The notes beneath the pieces were generated by a model that had not been told where the DNA came from, ran no database searches, and saw only the letters and a list, made by a program, of their open reading frames with translations. This document shows, piece after piece, positions 17,278 to 27,131 of a stretch of DNA of 64,000 nucleotides. Origin of the DNA: Winogradskyella haliclonae (GTDB lineage Bacteria > Bacteroidota > Bacteroidia > Flavobacteriales > Flavobacteriaceae); assembly GCF_014635865.1 (NCBI RefSeq), contig NZ_BMDQ01000001.1:1-64000 (forward strand), given 5' to 3'. Position 1 is the first letter of the stretch, and every line of letters starts with the position of its first letter. The translations under genes were made by a program, and so were the position numbers.

Positions 17278-18969
17278 ATGCAGCTTTCAGAACAAGAATT
17301 AGTTAGACGCGACAAATTAGCCAAATTAAGAGCTCTGGACATCAATCCTTATCCAGCAGACTTATATCCAATAAATAACTCTTCAAAGGAGATAAAACAG
17401 GATTTTAGTGATGGCAAACAGGTTATTATTGCTGGTCGCTTAATGTCTAGACGTATTCAAGGAAAAGCGTCTTTTGCTGAGCTTCAAGATAGTGAAGGTC
17501 GCATACAAGTCTATTTTAATAGAGATGAGATTTGTACTGGCGAAGATAAAACTCTATATAATGATGTCTATAAAAAATTGTTAGATATAGGAGATTTTAT
17601 AGGTATTGAAGGCGAGTTATTTACAACACAAGTTGGTGAAAAAACAGTAATGGTTAAAAACTTTACCTTATTAAGTAAAGCCTTAAAACCACTACCATTA
17701 CCAAAACAAGATTCGGAAGGTAACACGTTTGATGAATTTAACGACCCTGAAATGCGTTACCGTCAGCGTTACGCAGATTTAGCAGTAAACCCCCACGTAA
17801 AAGAAGTCTTTGTTAAGCGCACAAAGTTGTTTAACGCTATGCGTCAATTTTTTAATGATGCAGGTTATTTTGAAGTAGAGACACCTATTCTTCAACCAAT
17901 ACCTGGTGGAGCTGCTGCGCGTCCTTTTATAACACATCACAATAGTTTAGACATTCCACTTTACATGCGGATTGCAAATGAGTTATACTTAAAGCGTTTG
18001 ATTGTTGGAGGTTTTGATGGTGTTTATGAGTTTTCTAAAAACTTCCGTAATGAGGGTATGGACCGTACTCATAATCCAGAATTTACAGCTATGGAAATCT
18101 ATGTGGCCTACAAAGATTACAACTGGATGATGGATTTCTGCGAGAAACTATTAGAACATTGTGCTACAGCTGTAAACGGAACTACCGAAGCTACTTTTGG
18201 AGAACATAAAGTTAATTTTAAAGCACCTTACAAGCGCATTACTATGCGTGACTCAATATTAGAATTTACTGGATTTGATATCAATAACAAATCTGAAGAC
18301 GAAATTCGCCAAGCTTGTAAAGCTATGAATATTGATGTAGATGAAACCATGGGTAAAGGAAAGCTTATTGATGAAATTTTTGGTGAAAAATGTGAAGGCA
18401 ACTACATACAACCAACTTTTATCACTGACTATCCTAAAGAAATGAGTCCGTTGTGTAAAGAACATAGAGACAATCCTGAATTAACTGAACGCTTTGAGTT
18501 GATGGTTTGTGGTAAGGAAATAGCAAATGCATATTCTGAGCTTAACGACCCAATTGATCAACGTGAACGTTTTGAGCATCAATTAAAACTGGCCCAAAAA
18601 GGTGATGATGAAGCTACAGAGTTTATAGATTTTGACTTCTTACGTGCTTTAGAATATGGTATGCCTCCAACATCTGGTATGGGAATTGGTATGGACAGAC
18701 TAATTATGTTCTTAACTAATAACCAATCGATACAAGAAGTATTGTTCTTCCCTCAGATGAAACCAGAAAAGAAAGCTATTGAGATGAGCGATAACGAAAA
18801 AATCATTTTCGAAATTCTAAAATCTGAAAACCGAATGATTTTAAATGATTTAAAATCTAAATCTGGTTTAAGTAATAAAGCGTGGGATAAGGGCATTAAA
18901 GGACTTGGCAAACTTGGTGTAACAAAAGTCGAAAAGACAGACGATGGTCTTTTTGTAGAACTTATGTAA
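17278..18969 (+). CDS. lysS: Lysyl-tRNA synthetase, class II, with a C-terminal extension
   Basis: The protein has 563 residues. An OB-fold anticodon-binding domain (about 55-150, VIIAGRLMSRRIQGKASFAEL) is followed by the class II catalytic core: motif 1 near FFNDAGYFEVETPIL, motif 2 FSKNFRNEGMDRTHNPEFT, motif 3 GMGIGMDRLIMFL. It charges tRNA-Lys in the cytoplasm. About 60 extra residues after the core (from roughly 503) look like a small winged-helix unit (EKIIFEILKSENRM, SNKAWDKGIKGLGKLG). E. coli LysS is about 505 residues, so the tail is an addition, from memory common in Flavobacteriia. Confidence 0.97.
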   Translation: MQLSEQELVRRDKLAKLRALDINPYPADLYPINNSSKEIKQDFSDGKQVIIAGRLMSRRIQGKASFAELQDSEGRIQVYFNRDEICTGEDKTLYNDVYKKLLDIGDFIGIEGELFTTQVGEKTVMVKNFTLLSKALKPLPLPKQDSEGNTFDEFNDPEMRYRQRYADLAVNPHVKEVFVKRTKLFNAMRQFFNDAGYFEVETPILQPIPGGAAARPFITHHNSLDIPLYMRIANELYLKRLIVGGFDGVYEFSKNFRNEGMDRTHNPEFTAMEIYVAYKDYNWMMDFCEKLLEHCATAVNGTTEATFGEHKVNFKAPYKRITMRDSILEFTGFDINNKSEDEIRQACKAMNIDVDETMGKGKLIDEIFGEKCEGNYIQPTFITDYPKEMSPLCKEHRDNPELTERFELMVCGKEIANAYSELNDPIDQRERFEHQLKLAQKGDDEATEFIDFDFLRALEYGMPPTSGMGIGMDRLIMFLTNNQSIQEVLFFPQMKPEKKAIEMSDNEKIIFEILKSENRMILNDLKSKSGLSNKAWDKGIKGLGKLGVTKVEKTDDGLFVELM

Positions 18970-18987
18970 ACTCAAAATAGAATAAAT

Positions 18988-19024
18988 AAAAAAGGCGCTA
19001 TGGATAGACCAAAAGCGCCTTTTT
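18988..19024. terminator. Bidirectional terminator between lysS and the MORN gene
   Basis: AAAAAGGCGCT and AGCGCCTTTTT form an 11-bp stem around a loop of about 14 bases. Runs of A and T on the two sides let it work for both convergent genes. Confidence 0.85.
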
Positions 19025-19043
19025 ACTAACAATCAACTTTAAC

Positions 19044-19526
19044 TTAACCTTTCTTTTTCTTAGCCTTTGCTGGTTTCACAAAAACATCGTTCTCCCAAAT
19101 ACCATCTTTTACCAATTCTCCAGATTTGTTATATTCTTGGCCTTTACCATTCTTCTTATTATTTTTCCATTTACCATAATGACGAGAACCATCTTTATAA
19201 AACATTGTCCCCTTTCCGTGACGCATATTGTTTCTAAATGTTCCTTCATAACGTTCTCTATTTGGCCATACATATGTACCTTTTCCAGAGATGTCATAAC
19301 CCTTTAAACTGCCTGAATATATCGATTGGTCAAACCATACTATATTACCCTCAGTTAGGGTTTCTGCTTTAACTTCTACATCAAATTTTGTGCCTTGGAA
19401 AGTGAATTTATGCCATCCATCAGGAATATTTTTTGCCGTTCCAGGCACTATAACATTTAATTCTTGAGCGTAGCTAAATGAATTAAGAGTTAATATTATT
19501 GTAAGTAGGCTGATTATCTTTTTCAT
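19044..19526 (-). CDS. Exported MORN-repeat protein
   Basis: I start at the ATG at 19526, giving 160 residues; an ATG three codons earlier is equally possible. The signal peptide is MKKIISLLTIILTLNSFSYAQ. About three MORN repeats follow in the C-terminal half (RERYEGTFRNNMRHGKGTMF, then GSRHYGKWKNNKKNGKGQEY), and the tail is Lys-rich. MORN repeats are binding modules in many proteins. Here the protein is probably periplasmic, with no known partner. It stands alone between two convergent or divergent neighbours. Confidence 0.8.
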   Translation of the reverse strand: MKKIISLLTIILTLNSFSYAQELNVIVPGTAKNIPDGWHKFTFQGTKFDVEVKAETLTEGNIVWFDQSIYSGSLKGYDISGKGTYVWPNRERYEGTFRNNMRHGKGTMFYKDGSRHYGKWKNNKKNGKGQEYNKSGELVKDGIWENDVFVKPAKAKKKKG

Positions 19527-19697
19527 TTTTATCAATTTTCTACATTATGTCGAGACATGCTTATTAAAACTTACAAATTGTCTTAAATTTTACTTGTAGC
19601 TAAAAATGTGGCGTTAAATAAATACTAAATAACATTTCTAATTATCCAAAAAGTATCTGTTTGTGTATTTTCATGCGAAATTTAAAACCAACTTATT

Positions 19698-22190
19698 TTG
19701 AAACATTTACGCATTAAATTACTATTTGTAGCTTGCGCGTTTTTGGTTTTCTCTTGTAATACTGCAAAAAAAGCAAGTAAATCAAAAAAAACTGGCGCAA
19801 CCGCAATGGCAAAACCTCCAGGAAAAAAACCTAGTAAAAACGCTATTAAACCTTACAACAAGGTTATTACTAAAGACGCAAAAACAGACAAAGGTCTATT
19901 TGACGTTCATAAGATTGACGATAAATTCTTCTACGAAATCCCAGACTCACTTTTCGAAAGAGAAATGCTAATGGTGACGCGTATTGCAAAAACAGCTAAC
20001 GGTATTGGTTTCGGTGGCGGAAAGCAAAATACTCAAGTTCTCCGCTGGCAGAAGAAAGATAAAAAAGTCTTGTTGAGAGTTGTATCTCATCAAGTTGTAG
20101 CTGCTGATTCTTTACCAGTACATGAAGCTGTAGTTAATTCTAACTTTGAACCAATTCTTTACACGTTCCCAATTAAAGCCTTTAGCAAAGATTCTACAAA
20201 GACCGTAATAGATGTGTCTCCAATGTTTAGCAAAGATGTAAAAGCATTAGGTTTTCCTCAAGGACGCCGACAAGCCTATAGAATATCACGTCTTGATTCT
20301 GAAAAATCCTTTATAGAATCTTTAAAAAGTTATCCTAAAAACATTGAAGCAAGGCATGTAAAAACATATATAGCTGGGCGACCACCTTCAAATTCTAGTA
20401 CAGGTACAATTTCTTTAGAGATTAATAATTCCATGATTCTTTTACCTAAAGTACCTATGCAACGTCGTCATTTTGACCAACGCGTGGGATGGTTTGGAAG
20501 AGGACAAACAGATTATGGTTTAGATGCTCAAGAAAGCAAAACCATACGTTACTTAGACCGTTGGAGACTTGAAGTTAAAGACGAGGATATTGAAAAGTTT
20601 AAGCGCGGTGAACTTGTTGAACCTAAGAAGCCAATTGTTTATTATATTGATAGAGCCACACCTGAGCAATGGCGTAAATACATCAAGCAAGGTATTGAAG
20701 ATTGGCAAGTAGCTTTTGAAGCTGCAGGTTTTAAAAATGCAATCATTGCAAAAGACCCTCCAACTGTAGAAGAAGACCCAGAATGGTCTCCAGAAGATGT
20801 ACGCTATTCTGTAGTACGTTATTTAGCTTCGCCTATACCTAATGCCAATGGCCCTCACGTAAGTGACCCACGTTCTGGAGAAATTTTAGAAAGTGACATT
20901 AACTGGTATCATAACGTAATGACATTATTACGCAATTGGTTTTTTGTACAAACTGCAGCTATCAATCCTGAAGCTCGTGGTGTTGCCTTTAAAGATGAAG
21001 TTATGGGGCGTTTAATTCGTTTTGTATCGGCTCACGAAGTAGGACACACTCTAGGCTTACCGCATAACATGGGAAGTAGTGTTGCATATCCTGTTGAAAA
21101 ATTACGTGACCCGGTTTTTACTCAAAAGTATGGTACAGCGCCATCAATTATGGATTATGCACGTTTTAATTACGTTGCACAACCTGGAGATGAAGGTGTT
21201 GCGTTAATGCCAAATATTGGCCCTTATGATAAGTATGCAATAATGTGGGGTTACAAGCCAATATTAGATGCTAAATCTGCTGATGACGAAAAGAAAACTT
21301 TAGATAGCTGGATTCTTGAAAAAGCTGGGGATCCAATGTACCGTTTTGGAAGACAGCAATTTGGCGTTATTGACCCAAGTTCTCAAACTGAAGATTTAGG
21401 AGATGATGCAGTTTTAGCAAGTGAATACGGAATTAAAAACTTAAAGCGTATTGTTCCAAACTTAATAGAATGGACTGCTGAAGATGGTAAAAATTATGAC
21501 GATTTAGGCACTATGTACGGACAAGTATTAGGACAATTTAATCGCTATATGGGACATGTTGCATCAAATATAGGTGGTGTATACGAATACTACAAAACAT
21601 ACGATCAAGAAGGTGCAGTATATACTCATGTAGCTGATGGCCATCAGAAAAAAGCAATGCAATTTTTACAAGACCAATTATTTACAACACCAGAATGGAT
21701 GTTAGACAATAATATCTTTAATAAAATTGAAAGTGCTGGCCATATAGAGCGCGTAAGAGGAATCCAAACACGTACGTTAAATAATATGATGGATTTTGGA
21801 AGAATGCAACGTCTTTTAGAAAATGAATCTATCAATGGTGACAGTGCTTATGGTTTATACGATATGATGAAAGATTTACGTCGTGGATTGTTTAGTGAGT
21901 TACGTACTGGTAAGAAAATAGACATTTATAGACGTAATTTACAGCGTGCATACATTGAGCGTATGGAGTTTATCATGAAGAATGAGCAACCTGCTATTCC
22001 TGCGCAATTTAGACGTTTCTTTGGTGGCACTTCTGTAAACGTAAGCCAGTCTGATATTAGAGCTGTTGTACGAGCAGAATTAAAATCTCTGCGTTCTCAA
22101 TTAAGAAATGCTAGGGGCGGAGATTCTATGAGCAGAATTCATATCGCTGATGCCTTAGAACGTGTAAATAATATTTTAGATCCAAAATAG
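19698..22190 (+). CDS. Zinc-dependent metalloprotease of the metzincin type (DUF5117/DUF4953-like), lipoprotein
   Basis: The protein has 830 residues and starts with TTG at 19698. That start gives a complete lipoprotein signal (IKLLFVACAFLVFSC), while the first in-frame ATG is residue 37 and would remove it. The HExxHxxGxxH motif HEVGHTLGLPHN lies at about 446-457, and a Met-turn candidate SIMDYARFNY follows. Layout and length match the large Bacteroidota proteases with DUF5118, DUF5117 and DUF4953 segments. It is likely exposed in the periplasm or on the surface. The substrate is unknown. The mid-protein residues SPIPNANGPHVSDPRSGEI resemble family motifs. Confidence 0.88.
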   Translation: MKHLRIKLLFVACAFLVFSCNTAKKASKSKKTGATAMAKPPGKKPSKNAIKPYNKVITKDAKTDKGLFDVHKIDDKFFYEIPDSLFEREMLMVTRIAKTANGIGFGGGKQNTQVLRWQKKDKKVLLRVVSHQVVAADSLPVHEAVVNSNFEPILYTFPIKAFSKDSTKTVIDVSPMFSKDVKALGFPQGRRQAYRISRLDSEKSFIESLKSYPKNIEARHVKTYIAGRPPSNSSTGTISLEINNSMILLPKVPMQRRHFDQRVGWFGRGQTDYGLDAQESKTIRYLDRWRLEVKDEDIEKFKRGELVEPKKPIVYYIDRATPEQWRKYIKQGIEDWQVAFEAAGFKNAIIAKDPPTVEEDPEWSPEDVRYSVVRYLASPIPNANGPHVSDPRSGEILESDINWYHNVMTLLRNWFFVQTAAINPEARGVAFKDEVMGRLIRFVSAHEVGHTLGLPHNMGSSVAYPVEKLRDPVFTQKYGTAPSIMDYARFNYVAQPGDEGVALMPNIGPYDKYAIMWGYKPILDAKSADDEKKTLDSWILEKAGDPMYRFGRQQFGVIDPSSQTEDLGDDAVLASEYGIKNLKRIVPNLIEWTAEDGKNYDDLGTMYGQVLGQFNRYMGHVASNIGGVYEYYKTYDQEGAVYTHVADGHQKKAMQFLQDQLFTTPEWMLDNNIFNKIESAGHIERVRGIQTRTLNNMMDFGRMQRLLENESINGDSAYGLYDMMKDLRRGLFSELRTGKKIDIYRRNLQRAYIERMEFIMKNEQPAIPAQFRRFFGGTSVNVSQSDIRAVVRAELKSLRSQLRNARGGDSMSRIHIADALERVNNILDPK

Positions 22191-22216
22191 TCTAAGTAAA
22201 TCGTTCCAAATATTTC

Positions 22217-22251
22217 AAAAAAGCTTCAAACTTAGTTTGGAGCTTTTTTTT
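22217..22251 (+). terminator. Rho-independent terminator after the metalloprotease gene
   Basis: AAAAAGCTTCAAAC pairs with GTTTGGAGCTTTTT, with G-U pairs allowed, around a TTA-type loop, and is followed by seven or more T residues. It lies 26 bases after the stop codon. Confidence 0.85.
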
Positions 22252-22267
22252 ATTTTAAACCAAATAC

Positions 22268-22275
22268 TATTTTTG
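22268..22275 (+). promoter_or_regulatory. -7 element directly before an ATG, possible leaderless transcript
   Basis: TATTTTTG is a full match to TAnnTTTG and ends 4 bases before the ATG at 22280. Transcription would then begin at or next to the start codon. Confidence 0.45.
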
Positions 22276-22279
22276 CGCC

Positions 22280-23500
22280 ATGCAAAAAACCATTCTTAAG
22301 CTATTCTTAGGCATTTCCTTTATTGGTTTTTCACAATCTAAAGAGAGCTTATCCATCAAAAACGGGATTGATAATCCCAATATGCAAACCACACATCATT
22401 TTGGTATATTCAGTTCACGCATTCAACAAAATTTCAAGTTAAAACCTTATCAGAAAACTAAGCTTACATTTAATTATGCAAGTGGTAATAATTTTCAGCC
22501 ATTTGTAGAAACTCACTTACCAAGAGATTCTGATGTTAGAGAGGCACTTAGTCAAGTAATTTGGTTTCAAAGACGATTCGATTTTATAGATCAAGAAGCT
22601 ACGCCGGCAGATTATTACAATATTGTTATTGATGCAATCATTAAAGAGTTTAGGGTAAATATCACTTTACCCATTGCAAAAAAACATGAATTAGGAATTA
22701 ACCTAAGGTCTTATTTAATTACTGATGGCAGTTACCCTTTTTCATTTTTTACAAGTGACGAAACTATAGAGTGGTTTCATAGTAATATTGCAGGTGGTGA
22801 AGATCCTTTTGGCAGACGTTTTTATGGATTAAATCAAGTAAACTTTAGTTACACAGATAGAAATGGAAATACATTACAACTGGATAAAAATGATTTTTTT
22901 ATTGGTGGTTTAGAGATTAATCATCATTATTATCCCGATTTTAAATTTAGCAAAGCTAAAAATCTAAGTTTTAATTTTGGAAGTCATATAGGCATTAATA
23001 TGTCAAAATTTAATCCTTCTGTAGATATAGGTATCTCTGTAAATGCTTTAAAACAAATACAATTTGAAAATAAAAATGAACTTGACATTGCAGCTGGCAC
23101 AAGTTTATTAAGAAAGAATATTATTGATTTTGATGAAGTCATAGATTTAGGGAACAATCTTTTTATTGCAAGTTTAGAAGGAAATGTCGAGTTTACTAAA
23201 TATACTCGTAAAGGCAACTATAATGCACTTGGTCTAAATTATCAAATCCAATCGCGATACAATAAAAAAGAAGAAACAGATTATTATAGATTGTTAGGAA
23301 ACTTTAGAGATATTAATGCTGGATGGCATAATGGAGTTACACGTTTATACGTGCCATTATCTAATTGGTCACTTATATACACTTATGGGCGAAAAGATTT
23401 TAAATTATCCATGTATTTAAAACAAGATTTTTCTGTAAATAATGCGCCAGATATTCAAACAGGAATTAATGTAAGTGTTCCAATTATTAAGAGCCTATAA
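22280..23500 (+). CDS. Probable outer-membrane beta-barrel protein of unknown function
   Basis: The protein has 406 residues and a signal peptide (LKLFLGISFIGFSQS). The body has alternating polar and aromatic strands with many Asn and Tyr turns (LSFNFGSHIGINMSKFNP, TGINVSVPIIKSL). I infer an outer-membrane barrel with no recognised family. It lies between a terminator upstream and a convergent hydrolase gene 5 bases downstream, so it is probably monocistronic. Confidence 0.65.
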   Translation: MQKTILKLFLGISFIGFSQSKESLSIKNGIDNPNMQTTHHFGIFSSRIQQNFKLKPYQKTKLTFNYASGNNFQPFVETHLPRDSDVREALSQVIWFQRRFDFIDQEATPADYYNIVIDAIIKEFRVNITLPIAKKHELGINLRSYLITDGSYPFSFFTSDETIEWFHSNIAGGEDPFGRRFYGLNQVNFSYTDRNGNTLQLDKNDFFIGGLEINHHYYPDFKFSKAKNLSFNFGSHIGINMSKFNPSVDIGISVNALKQIQFENKNELDIAAGTSLLRKNIIDFDEVIDLGNNLFIASLEGNVEFTKYTRKGNYNALGLNYQIQSRYNKKEETDYYRLLGNFRDINAGWHNGVTRLYVPLSNWSLIYTYGRKDFKLSMYLKQDFSVNNAPDIQTGINVSVPIIKSL

Positions 23501-23505
23501 GCTAT

Positions 23506-24315
23506 TTATTCTAAAACATTAGTCATAGCATCATGATATTTATCAAATTCTACGAGGTTATTATGACTACCCCCTAAAACAGTAATAAAATTTAAGTTTT
23601 CAATATCTAGTTCCGTAAGTTTGTTTCCTGAATGATACGGCACTATGGTATCTTCTGTTCCATGAATTATGGTTATCGGGCATTTGACTTTTGGTAAGTA
23701 TTGAAATGTTGGAAATTTGTACTTCAACAAATGCCGCACTGGAAAAATAGGAAATCTGCTTCTTGCAACATTTTCAATACTGTAATATGGTGTCTCCAAA
23801 ATAAGCTGTTTTGGGTTATTTTTTGTTGCCAAATACGATGCTATACCTGTTCCTAAAGATCTCCCGTAAAGTGTAATATCTTTTTCTGGATATTGCTTCA
23901 ATAAATACTCATAACAATACTGAGCATCTTTATAAAAAGCAGCCTCACTTAATGGACCTACACTTTTTCCATATGTTCTATAATCCATTACCAAAACATC
24001 ATAGTCCATTGCAGTAAAATACTCAGTAATTCTTCCCCAGCGGCTTAAATCTCCAGCATTACCATGAAAATATAGTATAACGCCCTTAGAATTTTTAGCT
24101 TTAAAATGTAGCGCGTTAATAACCGCATCATTATTGATTTTAAAAAATAACTCTTCAAAAGGATAATTAAATTGATACTGATAATCTTGGCTCAGCTTAG
24201 TTGGTAAAAACAATAATTTTTCTTGAAAGAAATATAGTGATGCTCCAATCATAAGATATAATGTCAAAAGTACAAGTAATGTTCTTTTAAGCTTTCTTTT
24301 TAGTCTTTTTTGCAC
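23506..24315 (-). CDS. Membrane-anchored alpha/beta hydrolase, second of a tandem pair
   Basis: The protein has 269 residues and starts with GTG at 24315. It has an N-terminal signal anchor (TLLVLLTLYLMIGASLYFF), then a serine hydrolase core: oxyanion region LYFHGNAGDLSRWG, nucleophile elbow YGRSLGTG, acid loop IIHGTEDTIVPY and final His in GGSHNNL. It resembles the BEM46/FrsA-like hydrolases. The substrate is unknown. It overlaps its upstream paralogue by 29 bases, which suggests coupled translation, and the two have the same layout. Confidence 0.85.
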   Translation of the reverse strand: MQKRLKRKLKRTLLVLLTLYLMIGASLYFFQEKLLFLPTKLSQDYQYQFNYPFEELFFKINNDAVINALHFKAKNSKGVILYFHGNAGDLSRWGRITEYFTAMDYDVLVMDYRTYGKSVGPLSEAAFYKDAQYCYEYLLKQYPEKDITLYGRSLGTGIASYLATKNNPKQLILETPYYSIENVARSRFPIFPVRHLLKYKFPTFQYLPKVKCPITIIHGTEDTIVPYHSGNKLTELDIENLNFITVLGGSHNNLVEFDKYHDAMTNVLE

Positions 24316-25165
24316 TATGAATAACGTTAATACTTGTAGTTTCTAAATCAATGGTTTTTGGTTCTTTATTGAGAATATCATCTAACATTTTATGATAGGA
24401 TTCAAAATTATTTAGATTCTTATGTCCTCCTCCAATAACTGTATAGAGCTTGGTAAGCTTTGCATTGACCTGAGATAGTTTTACACTCGATTTATAAGGT
24501 ATCAATTTGTCATGCGTGCCATGAATAATATGTATTGGACATTGTACATATTTTAGCCATTTATAGGTTGGTAAAGGGTATTTAAGCAAAATAGAAAGTG
24601 GCATAAATGGCATATACCGTCCTGTAACTTTAGTAAGACTATAATATGGCGCATCCAAGATTAACTTTTTAGGATTATTCATTGATGCTAATTTTGCTGC
24701 AAAGCCAGAACCCAAAGAACGCCCATAAAGTATTATTCTATCTTCAGTAGTCTTCTCTTTGACCTTATTGTATACCAGCTGTAAATCTCTTTTAATCGCT
24801 TTTTGAGAGCGCTTCCCAGTACTTTTGCCAAAGCCGCGATAATCTACCATCAAAACATTATAGCCATGTCTGGTAAAGTCTACCGCAAACTTACCCCAAC
24901 CTTTAATACTCTTAGAATTTCCTTTAAGATAGATAACAACACCTTTACTTTCGCCTTTTGGGAAAAATCGAAGTCCATTGATAATAGCACCATCGCGAGT
25001 TTCTAAATTGTATTCTTTTGTTTCTTGATTTTCATAATCGAATTGAAAATCTTCAGGTAATTTTTCGGGCTTAAATAGCACATAATCTTGAACATAATAC
25101 AGCACTATGCTAATAATAGCATATATAACAAAAATTGTGACTAATGTTGAGACCCAATACTGCAT
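24287..25165 (-). CDS. Membrane-anchored alpha/beta hydrolase, first of a tandem pair
   Basis: The protein has 292 residues. An N-terminal membrane anchor (STLVTIFVIYAIISIVLYYV) precedes the hydrolase core: YLKGNSKSIKGWG where the paralogue has YFHGNAGD, nucleophile elbow YGRSLGSG, acid loop IIHGTHDKLIPY and His in GGGHKNL. The oxyanion His-Gly of the paralogue is Lys-Gly here, which may change activity. The C-terminal tail is Lys-rich. Both genes arose from a local duplication, judged by the shared architecture and motifs. It is 49 bases downstream of the GDYXXLXY gene. Confidence 0.83.
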   Translation of the reverse strand: MQYWVSTLVTIFVIYAIISIVLYYVQDYVLFKPEKLPEDFQFDYENQETKEYNLETRDGAIINGLRFFPKGESKGVVIYLKGNSKSIKGWGKFAVDFTRHGYNVLMVDYRGFGKSTGKRSQKAIKRDLQLVYNKVKEKTTEDRIILYGRSLGSGFAAKLASMNNPKKLILDAPYYSLTKVTGRYMPFMPLSILLKYPLPTYKWLKYVQCPIHIIHGTHDKLIPYKSSVKLSQVNAKLTKLYTVIGGGHKNLNNFESYHKMLDDILNKEPKTIDLETTSINVIHSAKKTKKKA

Positions 25166-25214
25166 TTGACCTTGTAGGATTATTTAACAATATACTAAAT
25201 ATCAGTTTAAAACA

Positions 25215-25796
25215 TTAAGGCCTGTTTTGTTCAACGTATTCTTTGATTGAAATGTCGTTGATAAAAACGTCTTTTAAAACCGATGTACCGTCTTTGATAT
25301 GAACCAAACCATATACCCTTTTTATGGTACTATCATTCCTCCTTAACCTTACCACATCTTCTGCTGGTTTTGCTTTGTTCTCATTCATATAAAAACGATT
25401 GAAAGGTAAATCAAAGTTTAAATGAGTGGGTCTTTTATTCCATTCAGTTTTTCGGTTTAGCCATGTTGCTTTACCTATAACATAATCTGTATCTCTTACT
25501 ATTTTTTGTTTAGAAATCGTATCGAGTTTAGCAAAGCCGAGACTATCCTTTATATAAACATAAACATCATCACCGCGTTGCCATGTCGTATCTATAGTTC
25601 TAAAAGAATTGATTTCATATCTTAAGGTAATGTACTTGCCTCTAAACGGATCATTAGGATCAATTGGACGTGTTATAAATTTATAAGCTTTTCCTTTTTC
25701 TAAGACCGTTTCTTGACTTAAAACCATTTGTGCAGGAATAAAAATCTGAATTAATGCTAATACGCAAAACGCAATGAGTATATATATTTTTTTCAT
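25215..25796 (-). CDS. GDYXXLXY-type membrane-associated protein
   Basis: The protein has 193 residues, one N-terminal hydrophobic segment (IYILIAFCVLALIQIFI), then a beta-rich domain. It carries the family signature as RGKYITLRYEI, with Lys replacing the first Asp of GDYxxLxY. The family is named after this motif and has no established function. It usually sits next to a DUF2157 protein, and here the DUF2157 gene ends 4 bases upstream, which supports both assignments. Confidence 0.8.
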   Translation of the reverse strand: MKKIYILIAFCVLALIQIFIPAQMVLSQETVLEKGKAYKFITRPIDPNDPFRGKYITLRYEINSFRTIDTTWQRGDDVYVYIKDSLGFAKLDTISKQKIVRDTDYVIGKATWLNRKTEWNKRPTHLNFDLPFNRFYMNENKAKPAEDVVRLRRNDSTIKRVYGLVHIKDGTSVLKDVFINDISIKEYVEQNRP

Positions 25797-25800
25797 ATTA

Positions 25801-27096
25801 TTATTTTGAAATTGATTTAGTTGTCTTTTTCTGTTTTTGTAGCATCATATAATTTGTTGCAAAAAAACCAACACCAACACTTACAAATAGCAATCCACGT
25901 AGCACAAAAGACATATCGGTGTCAAAAAAACGACAAACGATAAGTGCAGTTATAATGAGTAAACCATAATTAAGGATTCCAAAATGAAATCTATCTGCTC
26001 CTATCTTTATGGCATTAACACCCAAAACTAAGAGTAAAACATTTATTAATACTAGTGGAATTACTTCATCTTTTTGAGCAACAGAAAATAACAAGGCAAA
26101 AACAAAGAACACAATTTGAAATAAGCTTAAATCATTATTCTTTTCTTTTTGAGTCGTTCTGTAAACTAATAGACTTGCAGATACAAATAGTAACACTGCA
26201 ATTGCAGCTTCCTGAGGATTAAAAATAAATTCACTTCGAAAAATATCATTCCAAATCCATTTGAAACTTGTAATCAATAACGTTATAACTGTTCCTAAAG
26301 AACCAATAATGAGATAGCCATTACGTCTTAATTTTTGATTATAAAAGAATTTAAGTTTACCTATATTATAAAAAACTCCAAACAACAATATATACATCAA
26401 AAAACCAAAACCACTATTAGTCTCTGTAAAAGCACCAAGAACTATGACCAAACTTAAAGGAAACAACCAATTACAAATAGAGGTAAAATTGAAGTCTTTC
26501 TTAGACTTTATAAGCTGAAAATATTGAGGTATTAATGTAATAACCATTAATAAATACCACCAGGGTGTATGACTGCTTGAGAAATATCCGTAGCCATAAT
26601 TACAACCATAATAAGTTGCAAACACTAAACACAAAAACACTAACGTATTAGATTTTAGTATGTAAACTAATGGTATACATAACAAAGTCCATGTAAGCAA
26701 GTAACTACTTAAATCACCAGGTATATTATAGATTTGACTCACCAAACCTATTGATGAACCAACTGCAAAAAACAAAAACGCTCCTGAAGCTTCAACCCAA
26801 GATTTAGCTTTTGCTTTAAATAGTGAATACCCTACAAAAAACTGCCCAATAAGCAAAGGTGCAAATGCCAATACTGTTTTTATTGATTTTGAAAAATTAT
26901 CCCAATTATGTGCTAATATGAGTATAATACCAAGACCTACCAAAGTAGCTCCTATCACACCAAAAATAGTAAATAGTCGATTTGGTTTTTCTTCATTTCT
27001 TGAGGCATAAAACGTTTCAATACGCTTTACAGTTTCTTGATTAATCACTTGATTATCGAGAAGCAATTGTATTTCTTTTTGAAATTTAGATATCAT
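25801..27096 (-). CDS. DUF2157 polytopic membrane protein
   Basis: The protein has 431 residues. A short cytoplasmic N-terminus (QEIQLLLDNQVINQETVKRI) is followed by about 12 transmembrane helices. The first, FTIFGVIGATLVGLGIILIL, is followed by AHNWDNFSKSIKT, the typical DUF2157 junction. The function is unknown in the family. It forms a pair with the GDYXXLXY gene 4 bases downstream. A terminator separates it from the small membrane-protein genes upstream, so this is a separate unit. Confidence 0.85.
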   Translation of the reverse strand: MISKFQKEIQLLLDNQVINQETVKRIETFYASRNEEKPNRLFTIFGVIGATLVGLGIILILAHNWDNFSKSIKTVLAFAPLLIGQFFVGYSLFKAKAKSWVEASGAFLFFAVGSSIGLVSQIYNIPGDLSSYLLTWTLLCIPLVYILKSNTLVFLCLVFATYYGCNYGYGYFSSSHTPWWYLLMVITLIPQYFQLIKSKKDFNFTSICNWLFPLSLVIVLGAFTETNSGFGFLMYILLFGVFYNIGKLKFFYNQKLRRNGYLIIGSLGTVITLLITSFKWIWNDIFRSEFIFNPQEAAIAVLLFVSASLLVYRTTQKEKNNDLSLFQIVFFVFALLFSVAQKDEVIPLVLINVLLLVLGVNAIKIGADRFHFGILNYGLLIITALIVCRFFDTDMSFVLRGLLFVSVGVGFFATNYMMLQKQKKTTKSISK

Positions 27097-27131
27097 ATGA
27101 TTATTTATTTTATATATAATTAAAATACTAA

